Assembly (NCBI GenBank): GCA_030817875.1
Contig: JAUSZU010000001.1
Span: 1,302,001-1,366,000, forward strand
Length of the DNA stretch: 64,000 nucleotides
Reading direction: 5' to 3'
Source: Flavobacterium sp. W4I14
GTDB taxonomy: Bacteria > Bacteroidota > Bacteroidia > Sphingobacteriales > Sphingobacteriaceae
Shown: piece by piece, positions 36,736 to 45,381 of the stretch
Numbering within the stretch: the first letter of the stretch is position 1
How the letters are laid out: each line of letters opens with the position of its first letter
Position numbers and translations under genes: made by a program
The notes under the pieces: generated by a model
Databases searched by the model: none
What the model saw: only the letters and a program-made list of their open reading frames with translations
Told to the model about the DNA's origin: nothing

Positions 36736-37473
36736 TTAAATGTACATAGGTGCCATTTTTCGCCAATAATGGGGGCGGTGTGCATTGCTCTCCCAGGTAT
36801 GAAACTGATTGGGTATACCTTTCTCCCATAGCAGACTGCTTAGGTGCTGGTTTCCGCTTAGAAATGGATCCGTTTCACCTACGGCAAGAATAATTTCCAT
36901 GTTTCTAACTGCTGATAGCAATCGATCGTCGTTTAGGTTAGCAATATACTGCGCTGGCATATTAAAATAAACCTTTTCGTCGTGAAACCCGTTAAGCAGG
37001 TCTCTAAAATCGCCTATATTGTCTGTAAGGTCATATCTTCCACTTATACCAACGGCTTTTTTAAATAACCAGGGGTATTTCATAGCCAGGTTTATAGCAT
37101 GGTAAGCGCCCATGCTACAGCCAGCAGTTTCTATGTAATCGCCATCATTTTTCTCATAGATAAGCGATAATACTTCTTCGAGGAGATATTTTTCGTATTG
37201 TAAATGCCGATCTATCCTTACCGATGGAAAAACCTCATCATTATAAAAACTCTCTCCATCTATGCTGTCCACACAGAAAATTTGAAGTTCACCATTTTCA
37301 ATCCGCGCACTTAAAGAAGCTATAATTCCCCAGTTTTCGTAATCGTAAAACCTGGCCATACGGGTAGGAAAAAAGATAACTGCTCTTCCGGCATGACCGA
37401 AAACCAATAGTTCCATATCCCGTTGAAGATTACGACTGAACCATTTATGATATTCCCTGTTCATTGGCTTCAA
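36736..37473 (-). CDS. Esterase-family alpha/beta hydrolase
   Basis: 245 residues without a signal peptide. The nucleophile elbow is GCSMGAYHA, and the C-terminal part has the acid ILAVGETDPF and catalytic His region (TWESNAHRPHYW). This matches the esterase D/putative esterase (PF00756-like) fold. The first Met used here (MKPMNREYHKW) could be replaced by the second Met three codons later. The gene lies 57 bases downstream of an SGNH hydrolase on the same strand; the two may form a small operon of esterases. Substrate unknown. Confidence 0.85.
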   Translation of the reverse strand: MKPMNREYHKWFSRNLQRDMELLVFGHAGRAVIFFPTRMARFYDYENWGIIASLSARIENGELQIFCVDSIDGESFYNDEVFPSVRIDRHLQYEKYLLEEVLSLIYEKNDGDYIETAGCSMGAYHAINLAMKYPWLFKKAVGISGRYDLTDNIGDFRDLLNGFHDEKVYFNMPAQYIANLNDDRLLSAVRNMEIILAVGETDPFLSGNQHLSSLLWEKGIPNQFHTWESNAHRPHYWRKMAPMYI

Positions 37474-37530
37474 TTCTTTTGCGGAAAATTAACGCTTACA
37501 TGTTATCGGGATATTAATTGCGCGTAATGA

Positions 37531-38118
37531 TTAACCTAATTTTTCTCTAACAGTAGTTGCCCATAAACGATAACCTTCTTCACTCAGATGAAGTCCGTCA
37601 TGATCGTAAAGTTCAGGGTTTGGGTTGCCTTCTTTGTTGAGCATTTTCTTAAATACATCAATAAATTTCCAATTGCTATTGAGTTTAATAATTTCGCTTT
37701 CGATGAGGTTATTGGTATATCTAAACTGATCGGCCATTTGCCAGCGGGTAAGACTGGGTTTTAGCGATATAAAATAACAGGGCAGTATGCCAAACCGCTG
37801 GTTCACTTTAACCATTAACTGCTGGAAAAAGATAAATATCTCCTCAGGGTTTCTACCGTCGCCAAGGTCGTTATCACCTGCATATACCACAAGTGCCTTT
37901 GGCCTGTAGTCTATCATAATCCGCTCAAAAAACCATACACATGCTGCCAATGTAGAGCCGCCAAAGCCTAAATTCGTTACTTTCATATAATCAAAATCAT
38001 CTTCGAGACTATTCCACAACCGGATAGATGAACTACCATAGAAAATAACACCAGAATGCTCCCGATCTAAGCAATGCGCTCTTTCCAATTGTTTAACTTC
38101 TTCTTCGTACCAGTACAT
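37531..38118 (-). CDS. SGNH/GDSL-family hydrolase
   Basis: 195 residues, no signal peptide. Block I FYGSSSIRLW has the nucleophile Ser, block II Gly in NLGFGGSTL, block III YAGDNDLG (Asn of the oxyanion hole) and block V DGLHLSEEGY (Asp and His). The family covers esterases, lipases and acetylesterases. It forms a likely operon with the downstream esterase at 36736-37473. The 93-bp repeat array lies upstream. Confidence 0.9.
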   Translation of the reverse strand: MYWYEEEVKQLERAHCLDREHSGVIFYGSSSIRLWNSLEDDFDYMKVTNLGFGGSTLAACVWFFERIMIDYRPKALVVYAGDNDLGDGRNPEEIFIFFQQLMVKVNQRFGILPCYFISLKPSLTRWQMADQFRYTNNLIESEIIKLNSNWKFIDVFKKMLNKEGNPNPELYDHDGLHLSEEGYRLWATTVREKLG

Positions 38119-38264
38119 ATGGTTAAAGATAAAAAGATCTGCCTGTTGAAGGAATGTATTGTATGTTAAGTTTATGTTATTAGGTGTTGGTTTGTTGGTT
38201 CATTAGTCATTAGTTCATTGATCATTTGTTCATGCGTATTGCTCAATTTTACAGGAGCTCAAAA

Positions 38265-38712
38265 CTTAATGCCCTAAACTTCTTAATGATGAAATAAATA
38301 AGATTTAAGGGTTTTACCATTAAGGCAATAATAACATTAAGGTTAAATCTGCCTGATCTTAATGCCCTAAATTTCTTAATGATGAAATAAATAAGATTTA
38401 AGGGTTTTACCATTAAGGCAATAATAACATTAAGGTTAAATCTGCCTGATCTTAATGCCCTAAATTTCTTAATGATGAAATAAATAAGATTTAAGGGCAT
38501 TAAGGCAATAATAACATTAAGGTTAAATCTGCCTGATCTTAATGCCCTAAATTTCTTAATGATGAAATAAATAAGATTTAAGGGTTTTACCATTAAGGCA
38601 ATAATAACATTAAGGTTAAATCTGCCTGATCTTAATGCCCTAAACTTCTTAATGATGAAATAAATAGGGTTTAAGGGTTTTACCATTAAGGCAATAAGAA
38701 CATTAAGTTTGA
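38265..38712. repeat. 93-bp tandem repeat array
   Basis: Units begin at 38265, 38358, 38451, 38538 and 38631, i.e. periods of 93, 93, 87 and 93 bases; the third unit lacks 6 bases. The units are nearly identical except for the last, which decays after about 60 bases. One 31-codon repeat reads on the minus strand without a stop, because 93 and 6 are both multiples of 3, but the frame lacks any other sign of coding. A stretch of short direct repeats (GTTCATTAGTCATTAGTTCA) precedes it at 38198-38220. The array lies between two minus-strand genes. Confidence 0.85.
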
Positions 38713-38739
38713 ATTAACGCCCTTAAATTAATAAAATCA

Positions 38740-39825
38740 CTAAATTGTTTCGGGCTGTCCCATTTTTTTTAGGATGCGGTAATGGGAGCGAAGTGCCGAT
38801 AAGAAAGTGCTGTTTTCATGATAGGGCAATCCAAATTCCAGAGCGGTTTGTTTTACAATAATGGAGATCCTACCATAATGAACATGGCATATTTTAGGGA
38901 AAAGGTGGTGTTCTATCTGCCGGTTCAATCCACCAAGAAAGAATGCTGAAATTGGCGATTGGGTTGCAAAATTAGCTGTAGTACGCATTTGGTGCTCGGC
39001 CCAGGCTTCTTCCATATTGCCTTCTGCATTGGTTATTGGAAAAGTTGTTCCTTCCACTACATGAGCCAGTTGGAAAACTAGTCCCATGGTTAAGCCCTGA
39101 GCCATGTGTAACACTACAAAACCGATTGCAATCTGCCACCAGGCAAGTGGCATAATCAGTATCGGTAAACCAATAAAAATAAAGTAGTACAGAAACTTAT
39201 AGAAAAAGAGGTTAAAGTATTCAACCTTCGGATGCTTGTTATGGCAGGCACCCACACTTTTTTGAAAAAACTTTTTATAATCTTTACGTAACACCCAGGA
39301 AAGCGAGGCCAGGCTGTATAAAGGAAAGGCATACCATTGCTGGAAACGCTGGTGTGGTTTTAATTCATCTTCTGTACAGATACGTATAAGGCCTGGTGCT
39401 ACTTCAATATCTTCGTCATGGCCCGGTATATTGGTATAGGTATGGTGTACCACATTGTGGGTAATGTTCCACACATATGGATTAGCGCCAACCATATTAA
39501 AAAGAAAACTGAAAAAAGAGTTGATTCGTTTAGAGCTCGAAAACGAACCGTGAATGGCATCGTGGCAGATATTAAAACCAATAAATGCACAAGTTGCACC
39601 AAGTAAAATGGTAAGTCCTAAAAGTATAGCGCTATGCAGGTTTAAAAGGATTATGGAAAAGTAAAGTGCCAGAAATATAGTAAGGAAAAGAAAGGCTTTA
39701 AACCACATCAGCACATTGGCATTGATACTTCTATTGTTTTCTTTAAAGTCGTTGTTTACTCTGCGACGAACTTCCGAGTAAAATGTATTCCCTGCTAAAC
39801 ACGGGAATTTTGCTTTTGATTTCAT
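38740..39825 (-). CDS. Membrane fatty acid desaturase
   Basis: About 361 residues from the ATG at 39825 (MKSKAKFPC); an upstream ATG at 39876 adds 17 residues that do not fit the family start. The three His boxes are present: HDAIH in NICHDAIHGSF, HNVVHHTYTN and QIEHH in GGLNRQIEHHLFP. Several long hydrophobic segments span the membrane (for example FKAFLFLTIFLALYFSIILL). The QIEHH box places it among acyl-lipid or acyl-CoA front-end/delta-type desaturases; di-iron oxidation introduces a double bond. It probably adjusts membrane fluidity. Regioselectivity cannot be told. Confidence 0.92.
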   Translation of the reverse strand: MKSKAKFPCLAGNTFYSEVRRRVNNDFKENNRSINANVLMWFKAFLFLTIFLALYFSIILLNLHSAILLGLTILLGATCAFIGFNICHDAIHGSFSSSKRINSFFSFLFNMVGANPYVWNITHNVVHHTYTNIPGHDEDIEVAPGLIRICTEDELKPHQRFQQWYAFPLYSLASLSWVLRKDYKKFFQKSVGACHNKHPKVEYFNLFFYKFLYYFIFIGLPILIMPLAWWQIAIGFVVLHMAQGLTMGLVFQLAHVVEGTTFPITNAEGNMEEAWAEHQMRTTANFATQSPISAFFLGGLNRQIEHHLFPKICHVHYGRISIIVKQTALEFGLPYHENSTFLSALRSHYRILKKMGQPETI

Positions 39826-40688
39826 GATCTTGTGCGCTAATCTACCCCATGTACGAGGTCGATACTCCAAGTTCATTAAGCTTTATGTATAACCTGGCTA
39901 ATTGGCCAGGCTTAGTTATAAACGTAAACTACTGTGTTTTAGTTTTCGACGAAGGTAATAAATTAACCGTTGATGCAGCCAGTAACAATGTTAAATTAAA
40001 AACATTTCGCAGCTTGCATCCAAAAAGGAGAAGGCAGGCACACTTAGCCTAACTATAATTGTTTGGAAATTAAAACCAATAAAAACAAAGACTACTCGCT
40101 GTAGTTCCTCTTACTAGCAGCATAAATATGGTACCAAATGTAAAAAATCCATATTAATACCACTGTGCTATATACCAATTCGGGCTCAAATGAATCCCTG
40201 GTAATTAACAGTGCAATGGAGGAGATCAGGGCAGTCAGGAAGAAATAAAAAATATTTTTCATAACGTACTGATTTAATGGTTGTTGAATTGAGTAAATAT
40301 AATAAAATATCTCCTTTGGAGCAAGTATTTTACGAAATAATTTACCTGATTCTGATGAAAGCGGTTTTTTATCCTATTTATAAGGTGTTTTTTCTTCATT
40401 TAATCTGTGTTTTACTTGTTGTTGTGCATAATTATAGCGGTTTGAAGCTTATTTACTCTCTCATAGTAACTAGTTTGAATTGTTGCTTTAAATTAATGTG
40501 GATCTTTATCAGGATAACGTCCGTGAAGTCGTTTTACTTTAAAATGGAGTAAATAAGTTTAGCCGCCAGTAAGTAAAAGAGTCAAATGGTTAAGAATTAA
40601 CTTAAAATGCACAAAATTGTGGCACAAGAGAATTTATATTTTTTTGTAAGTTTACCCAGCAACCAACCAGAAACAATAACACACACAA
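39826..40688. other. Mostly non-coding stretch with one likely small gene
   Basis: Apart from the small membrane protein at 40092-40262 nothing is convincing. A 91-codon frame at 40277-40552 (+) is AT-rich and hydrophobic (HLICVLLVVVHNYSG) and may be chance. TTG at 40618-40620 and an A/T run at 40634-40646 could form the promoter of the gene at 40689. Confidence 0.4.
40092..40262 (-). CDS. Small two-helix membrane protein
   Basis: 56 residues, MKNIFYFFLTALISSIALLI at the start, then a short loop (TRDSFEPEL) and a second hydrophobic segment (VVLIWIFYIWYHIY) ending in a basic tail (ASKRNYSE). The composition is that of a genuine small inner membrane protein, with both hydrophobic stretches of membrane-spanning length. 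It stands alone between the desaturase and the divergent gene at 40689. No family recognised. Confidence 0.5.
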   Translation of the reverse strand: MKNIFYFFLTALISSIALLITRDSFEPELVYSTVVLIWIFYIWYHIYAASKRNYSE

Positions 40689-43295
40689 ATGATTAAATTT
40701 TCTTTAAGCTTAATTTCTTTTACACTAGTTTTTTTTGGATTAAGAAACTTTTTTAGCGAACCAAAGATACAACGCGTATCACCTCCCGAATTAACGATAA
40801 CCAATTTCGCAGGACCTGACGTTACACCCAGTCCAGCCTGTTTAGCCGTAGCACCAACAGGAGAAGTATATGTTGGTGTTGATATGATCGGCTCTCTAGG
40901 TAAAGATCCTGGTAAAGGCCATATCCTTAAATTGATAGATAAGGATAACGATGGTAAAATGGATGAACATGTAGATTTTGCCGAAGTGGATAACCCACGT
41001 GGTATCATTGTTCAAGGCAGCCAGGTATATGTATTACATACCACTTTTTCTAAAGAAACAAAACAGGCTACAGGTATGAATTTAGTAGTTTTCGAAGATA
41101 AAGATGGCGATGGAAAAGCAGATGGACCCGAAAAACCGCTTATAGAGCATATCAGTAATGCCAAATATATCCGCGAACGTGGTACCGACCATGCTACTAA
41201 TGGCATTAGAATGGGTATTGATGGATGGATTTATATTTCAGTAGGAGATTTTGGATTCCATGATGCGGTAGACCGCTCAGGTAAAAAACTCACCATGTTA
41301 GGCGGCGGAATTATGCGTGTTCGCCCAGATGGAACTGAAATGGAAGTATATACACATGGTACACGTAATGTTTATGATGTAGCTATCGATCCTTACATGA
41401 ATGTTTTTACCAGAGAAAATACCAATGATGGCGGTGGATGGAATGTTCGTTTCTCGCACCACATACAATCTGGAGAATACGGTTACCCGGTTTTATTTCA
41501 GAATTTTACCGACGAAATTATTCCAGCACTTGCAGATTTAGGTGGAGGATCGGGTACCGGGGCATTGTTTATGGATGAACCAAACTGGCCTGAACAATAT
41601 AACCATGTACCAATGATGGCCGATTGGGGCAGAAGCATGCTTTATATTCACAGAGTAACAGCTGATGGCCCAACTTTTACACAGAAAGACGAAGAATTTA
41701 TTAAACTCCCTCAAATTACCGATCTGGATGTAGACGGTTCAGGAAGACTTTATCTATCGGCTTGGGATGGCGCGGGTTATTCTGGCAGCCCGAATAAAGG
41801 ATATGTTGTTCGTGCAGTGCCAAACAACTGGACATACAAAGCTTTCCCTGATGTTAAAAAAGCTTCAATTAAAAAGTTAACTGAACTACTCAAGTCGAAT
41901 AGTGCAGTAGGTCGTTTAGCTGCTTCGCAGGAATTGGTTTTGCGTAACAATAAACAAGCCATTGAAACGTCTTTAAAAGTGGCTTCCGATCAAAGTTTAG
42001 CGCTTGATGTTCGTATAGCTGGTATGTATACCTATGCACAGCTGACCAAAGAAAACGGTATTGCAACTTTAGTCGAATTTATTAAAGATAAGGCACTTAA
42101 GGAATTTGCCTTAAAAGCATTAGCTGACCGCAAAGCCAATATAGACAAAGTACCAGTTGAGCCATTTTTAGAAGGTTTAAAGGATCCTTCTCTTCGTGTT
42201 CAGGCTGCTTCGATAATTGGTTTGAACCGTTTGGGCAGGGCAGAAGTTGCCAATGTGCTTTTACAAACCAAGGTGCCTGCTTCATTTACAGCACCTGCCA
42301 AAGGTACTGAAGGACCTCATGCAACACCAAATTCAGCCATTATTTTACCTCACCTGGCCGTTAGGGCTTTAATTGACCTCCAGGCGGTAGATGCTTTGCT
42401 TGCTGCGGTTAAAACCGAAAATTCTACCCTTGCGCTTTGGGCTTTACGTTATATACACACCGAAAAAGCGGTTAACGGACTGATTGAAAACTACAAACAA
42501 TCGACAGATGAAAAATTAAAACAGCAGATCCTGGTTACCTTGGGCCGTTTGTATAAAAAAGAAATTGCTTACGATGCTACCTGGTGGTGGGGTACGCGTC
42601 CCGATTCACACGGACCATACTTTAAGGCCGTTTCATGGGAAGGTTCTCCTATTATCGAGAAATTCCTGAAAGAAGAGGCAACTAAAGCCGGAGCAAAGGG
42701 AAAACAATTTTACGTTGATTTAAACGCACGTCAAAGGATGGATATTCCTGAATTTGCCGAAGAAGAAAAAGTAGCGGCAGCCGAAGAACCAAAAATTGAT
42801 CTGGATAAAATCAAAAACAAAAAAGGCCAGGTAGGTAAATCATCTATCGAAGATGTACTGTTGGCTATCAATAAATTAGAGGGCAATCCGTTAAAAGGGA
42901 AGAATATTTTCAATAGTCAGGGTTGTATTGCCTGCCATAGCTTAAGCAAAAGCGAGAAAATGAAAGGCCCTTTCATGGGGCAGATTGGCTCTATTATGAA
43001 CCGTGAGCAGATTGCAGAATCGATATTAAAGCCTAATGCTTCAATTTCTCAAGGCTTTGCTTCGGTATTGATTACCGCAAAGGGCGACCATACTTATATG
43101 GGCTTTATTACTGAAGAAACAGCTGCAAAAGTGGTGGTTCGTAATATCGCGGGAGAGGTTTTTACCATTAAAGCGGGCGATATCCTGTCTAGGAAAGAAA
43201 TGGAAACTTCCATGATGCCGGAAGGTTTGGCCAATTCATTATCATATGAAGAACTGGCTTCGTTAGTTTCTTTTTTATCTGAACAAAAGAAATAA
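40689..43295 (+). CDS. Sugar-dehydrogenase-like beta-propeller with C-terminal haem-binding domain
   Basis: 868 residues. An N-terminal hydrophobic segment directs it to the envelope. About 30-390 forms a propeller of the glucose/sorbosone-dehydrogenase type (DHATNGIRMGIDGWIYISVG, GGGWNVRFSHH), with Asp-rich loops (DKDNDGKMDE, DKDGDGKADG) that look Ca-binding. The middle (about 390-690) is helical and HEAT-like. The last 140 residues form a c-type cytochrome-like domain with CIACH haem motif (NSQGCIACHS). It likely oxidises a sugar or polyol and passes electrons to the chain. The heparinase-family gene follows 38 bases later, suggesting a joint operon. Confidence 0.85.
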   Translation: MIKFSLSLISFTLVFFGLRNFFSEPKIQRVSPPELTITNFAGPDVTPSPACLAVAPTGEVYVGVDMIGSLGKDPGKGHILKLIDKDNDGKMDEHVDFAEVDNPRGIIVQGSQVYVLHTTFSKETKQATGMNLVVFEDKDGDGKADGPEKPLIEHISNAKYIRERGTDHATNGIRMGIDGWIYISVGDFGFHDAVDRSGKKLTMLGGGIMRVRPDGTEMEVYTHGTRNVYDVAIDPYMNVFTRENTNDGGGWNVRFSHHIQSGEYGYPVLFQNFTDEIIPALADLGGGSGTGALFMDEPNWPEQYNHVPMMADWGRSMLYIHRVTADGPTFTQKDEEFIKLPQITDLDVDGSGRLYLSAWDGAGYSGSPNKGYVVRAVPNNWTYKAFPDVKKASIKKLTELLKSNSAVGRLAASQELVLRNNKQAIETSLKVASDQSLALDVRIAGMYTYAQLTKENGIATLVEFIKDKALKEFALKALADRKANIDKVPVEPFLEGLKDPSLRVQAASIIGLNRLGRAEVANVLLQTKVPASFTAPAKGTEGPHATPNSAIILPHLAVRALIDLQAVDALLAAVKTENSTLALWALRYIHTEKAVNGLIENYKQSTDEKLKQQILVTLGRLYKKEIAYDATWWWGTRPDSHGPYFKAVSWEGSPIIEKFLKEEATKAGAKGKQFYVDLNARQRMDIPEFAEEEKVAAAEEPKIDLDKIKNKKGQVGKSSIEDVLLAINKLEGNPLKGKNIFNSQGCIACHSLSKSEKMKGPFMGQIGSIMNREQIAESILKPNASISQGFASVLITAKGDHTYMGFITEETAAKVVVRNIAGEVFTIKAGDILSRKEMETSMMPEGLANSLSYEELASLVSFLSEQKK

Positions 43296-43333
43296 TTTCT
43301 CATTATAAAAATTGAGAATGTGATCTATAGCAC

Positions 43334-45215
43334 ATGAAAAAAAATCAGCTTATCACAATTATATGTACCATCATAACCTTGTTTTGCTCAACGTTTGCAG
43401 TAGGGCAAAACAAGGAAATTGATTCAACTTTTAAGATGCCTTCGCATCCAAGGTTATTGATAAGCCATGAGCTTGAAGAACAGATCTTAAAAAATGTTAA
43501 AGCGCGATGCAAAGTTTAAACAAATCCACCAAGCCATAATATCAGAAGCAGATCATGTTCTAAATAAACCCGTATTAGAGCGGGTGATGATCGGCAAACG
43601 TTTGCTTGATGTATCAAGAGAAGCACTTAAAAGGATTTATTACCTCTCTTATGCTTTTAGGCTTAACCATGATAAAAAGTATGTAGCCAGAGCAGAAAAA
43701 GAAATGCTTGCAGTTTCTGGTTTTAAAGATTGGAACCCAAGTCATTTTCTTGATGTGGGTGAAATGACAATGGCTTTATCAATAGGTTACGATTGGTTAT
43801 ATCAGGATTTAACGCAATCAACCAGAAGTATAGTTGCCCTTGCCATTCTCGAAAAGGGAATACAGCCTTCAACAAACAATAAGTACAATAACTGGTTAAA
43901 TGTTACCAATAACTGGAATCAGGTTTGTAATACGGGCATCTCGTTTGGTGCAATAGCTACTTTCGAAGAACATCCGGCCTTATCGGCCAAACTGATTAAC
44001 CGGGCAATAAAAAGTGTAATCCTACCCATGCAACAATATGCTCCCGATGGTGCTTATCCGGAAGGTTATGGGTATTGGGAATACGGCACTTCTTTTAATG
44101 TAATGTTTATCAGTGCTTTGGAAGGCGTTTTTCATCAGGATTTTAATTTAAGCACTCAGCCAGGTTTCCTTAAAACAGCTGATTATCTGGTTAATATGAC
44201 AGCTCCTTCGGGCAAACCTTTTAATTATTCTGATAGCAGGGCAGTGGCAGAATTTAATCCCGCACTTTTTTGGTTTGCATCAAAACTGAACGATCCTGGT
44301 TTACTTTGGGTAACTAAAAAACAGCTTGTTGAACAAATGCCATTACAGAATAGGTTATTGCCATCGGCAATGTTGTGGGGTGCAAAACTATCGCTTAATA
44401 ACATTCAGCCTAACACTACACAATTTTGGATCGGAAATGGCCCTAATCCGGTTGTTTTGATGCGAAGTTCATCAAAAGATCCAATGGCTACTTTTGTGGG
44501 CTTTAAAGGTGGCTCACCAGGTGTTAGCCATGGTCATATGGATGTAGGCTCTTTCATCATGGAATCGCAAGGGGTGCGTTGGGCAATGGATTTTGGGATG
44601 CAGGATTACGAATCACTCGAATCGAAGGGTATTGATCTTTGGGGCAGTAAACAAAATGCAGCGCGCTGGAAAATATTCCGCTATAATAATCTCGCACACA
44701 ATACCCTTTCCATTGATAGTACTTTTCAGCTTGTTAAGGGCAATGCTGCTTTCATTAGTAGCGCTGATAATAGCCTGTTTATGAATGCTGTTGCCGATCT
44801 GAGTAGCTTATATGCTGATAAACTAAAAAAATCAATTAGAGGGGTGGCCTTGATCAATAAAAAAACAGCACTGATCCGTGATGAAATAACCGTAGGAAAC
44901 ACTGATGTAACCCTTCGGTGGTCGATGGTTACACCTGCTACAGTACACATTATTGATAACCATACCATCGAATTAAGTTATAAAAACAAAAAATGTTATC
45001 TCTTCGTAGATGCCCAAAGCGAAGTTAAAATGAAAACCTGGTCAACAGATCCGGGAACTGATTATGATGCTAAAAATCCGGGGACTTCTATTGTAGGATT
45101 CGAAGTAAGGCTCAAAGCTGATAGTGAAGAGGCCATATCAGTTTTTCTAGATGCCGGAAATCCACCACAAAAGAACTTTTCTGCTAAACCGATAGCCAGC
45201 TGGCCTAAAAAATAA
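43334..45215 (+). pseudogene. Heparinase II/III-family lyase, one-base frameshift
   Basis: The N-terminal part (signal peptide ending AVGQ, then SHPRLLISHELEEQILK) stops at 43519. The continuation (LKRDAKFKQIHQAIISEADH) is in another frame and runs to 45215. The break fits one extra A in the run 43489-43494, since with five A the text reads QILKMLKRDAKFK without a break. The remaining part has the alpha/alpha toroid (NWLNVTNNWNQVCNTGISFG, DGAYPEGYGYWEYG) and the beta-sheet domain with SHGHMDVGSFIMESQGVRW and LAHNTLSID of heparinase II/III-like lyases. These cut acidic polysaccharides by beta-elimination; the substrate is unknown. Operon with the gene at 40689. Confidence 0.82.
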
Positions 45216-45381
45216 ACTTAGTAGCTAACCTATTCATTTCCCAGCTTTCTAAACCTTTCTTCTGTCGTGTTATATGTTGGATTTTTTTGGTAACCAAAAG
45301 TCGGCAGGTTAATTTTTGTTAAAACGATACTTTATGAAGGATTAGTTTTTATATTAAGCTGATTTACTAAATCTTTATCTA

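Noticed and set aside
38249..38686. 145-codon repetitive frame on the minus strand
   Set aside because: Follows from the 93-bp array; no signal, no domain and no start context that would indicate a protein.
34345..38712. CRISPR arrays at the two tandem-repeat sites
   Set aside because: The repeats are directly joined with no unique spacers, and no cas genes are nearby.
39849..40052. 67-codon frame antisense to the desaturase start
   Set aside because: It overlaps the 5' end of the desaturase gene region, has no family and no supporting context.
40277..40552. 91-codon hydrophobic frame upstream of the sugar-dehydrogenase-like gene
   Set aside because: Very AT-rich, no family and odd codon use; may be chance. 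Kept only as a remark in the gap entry.
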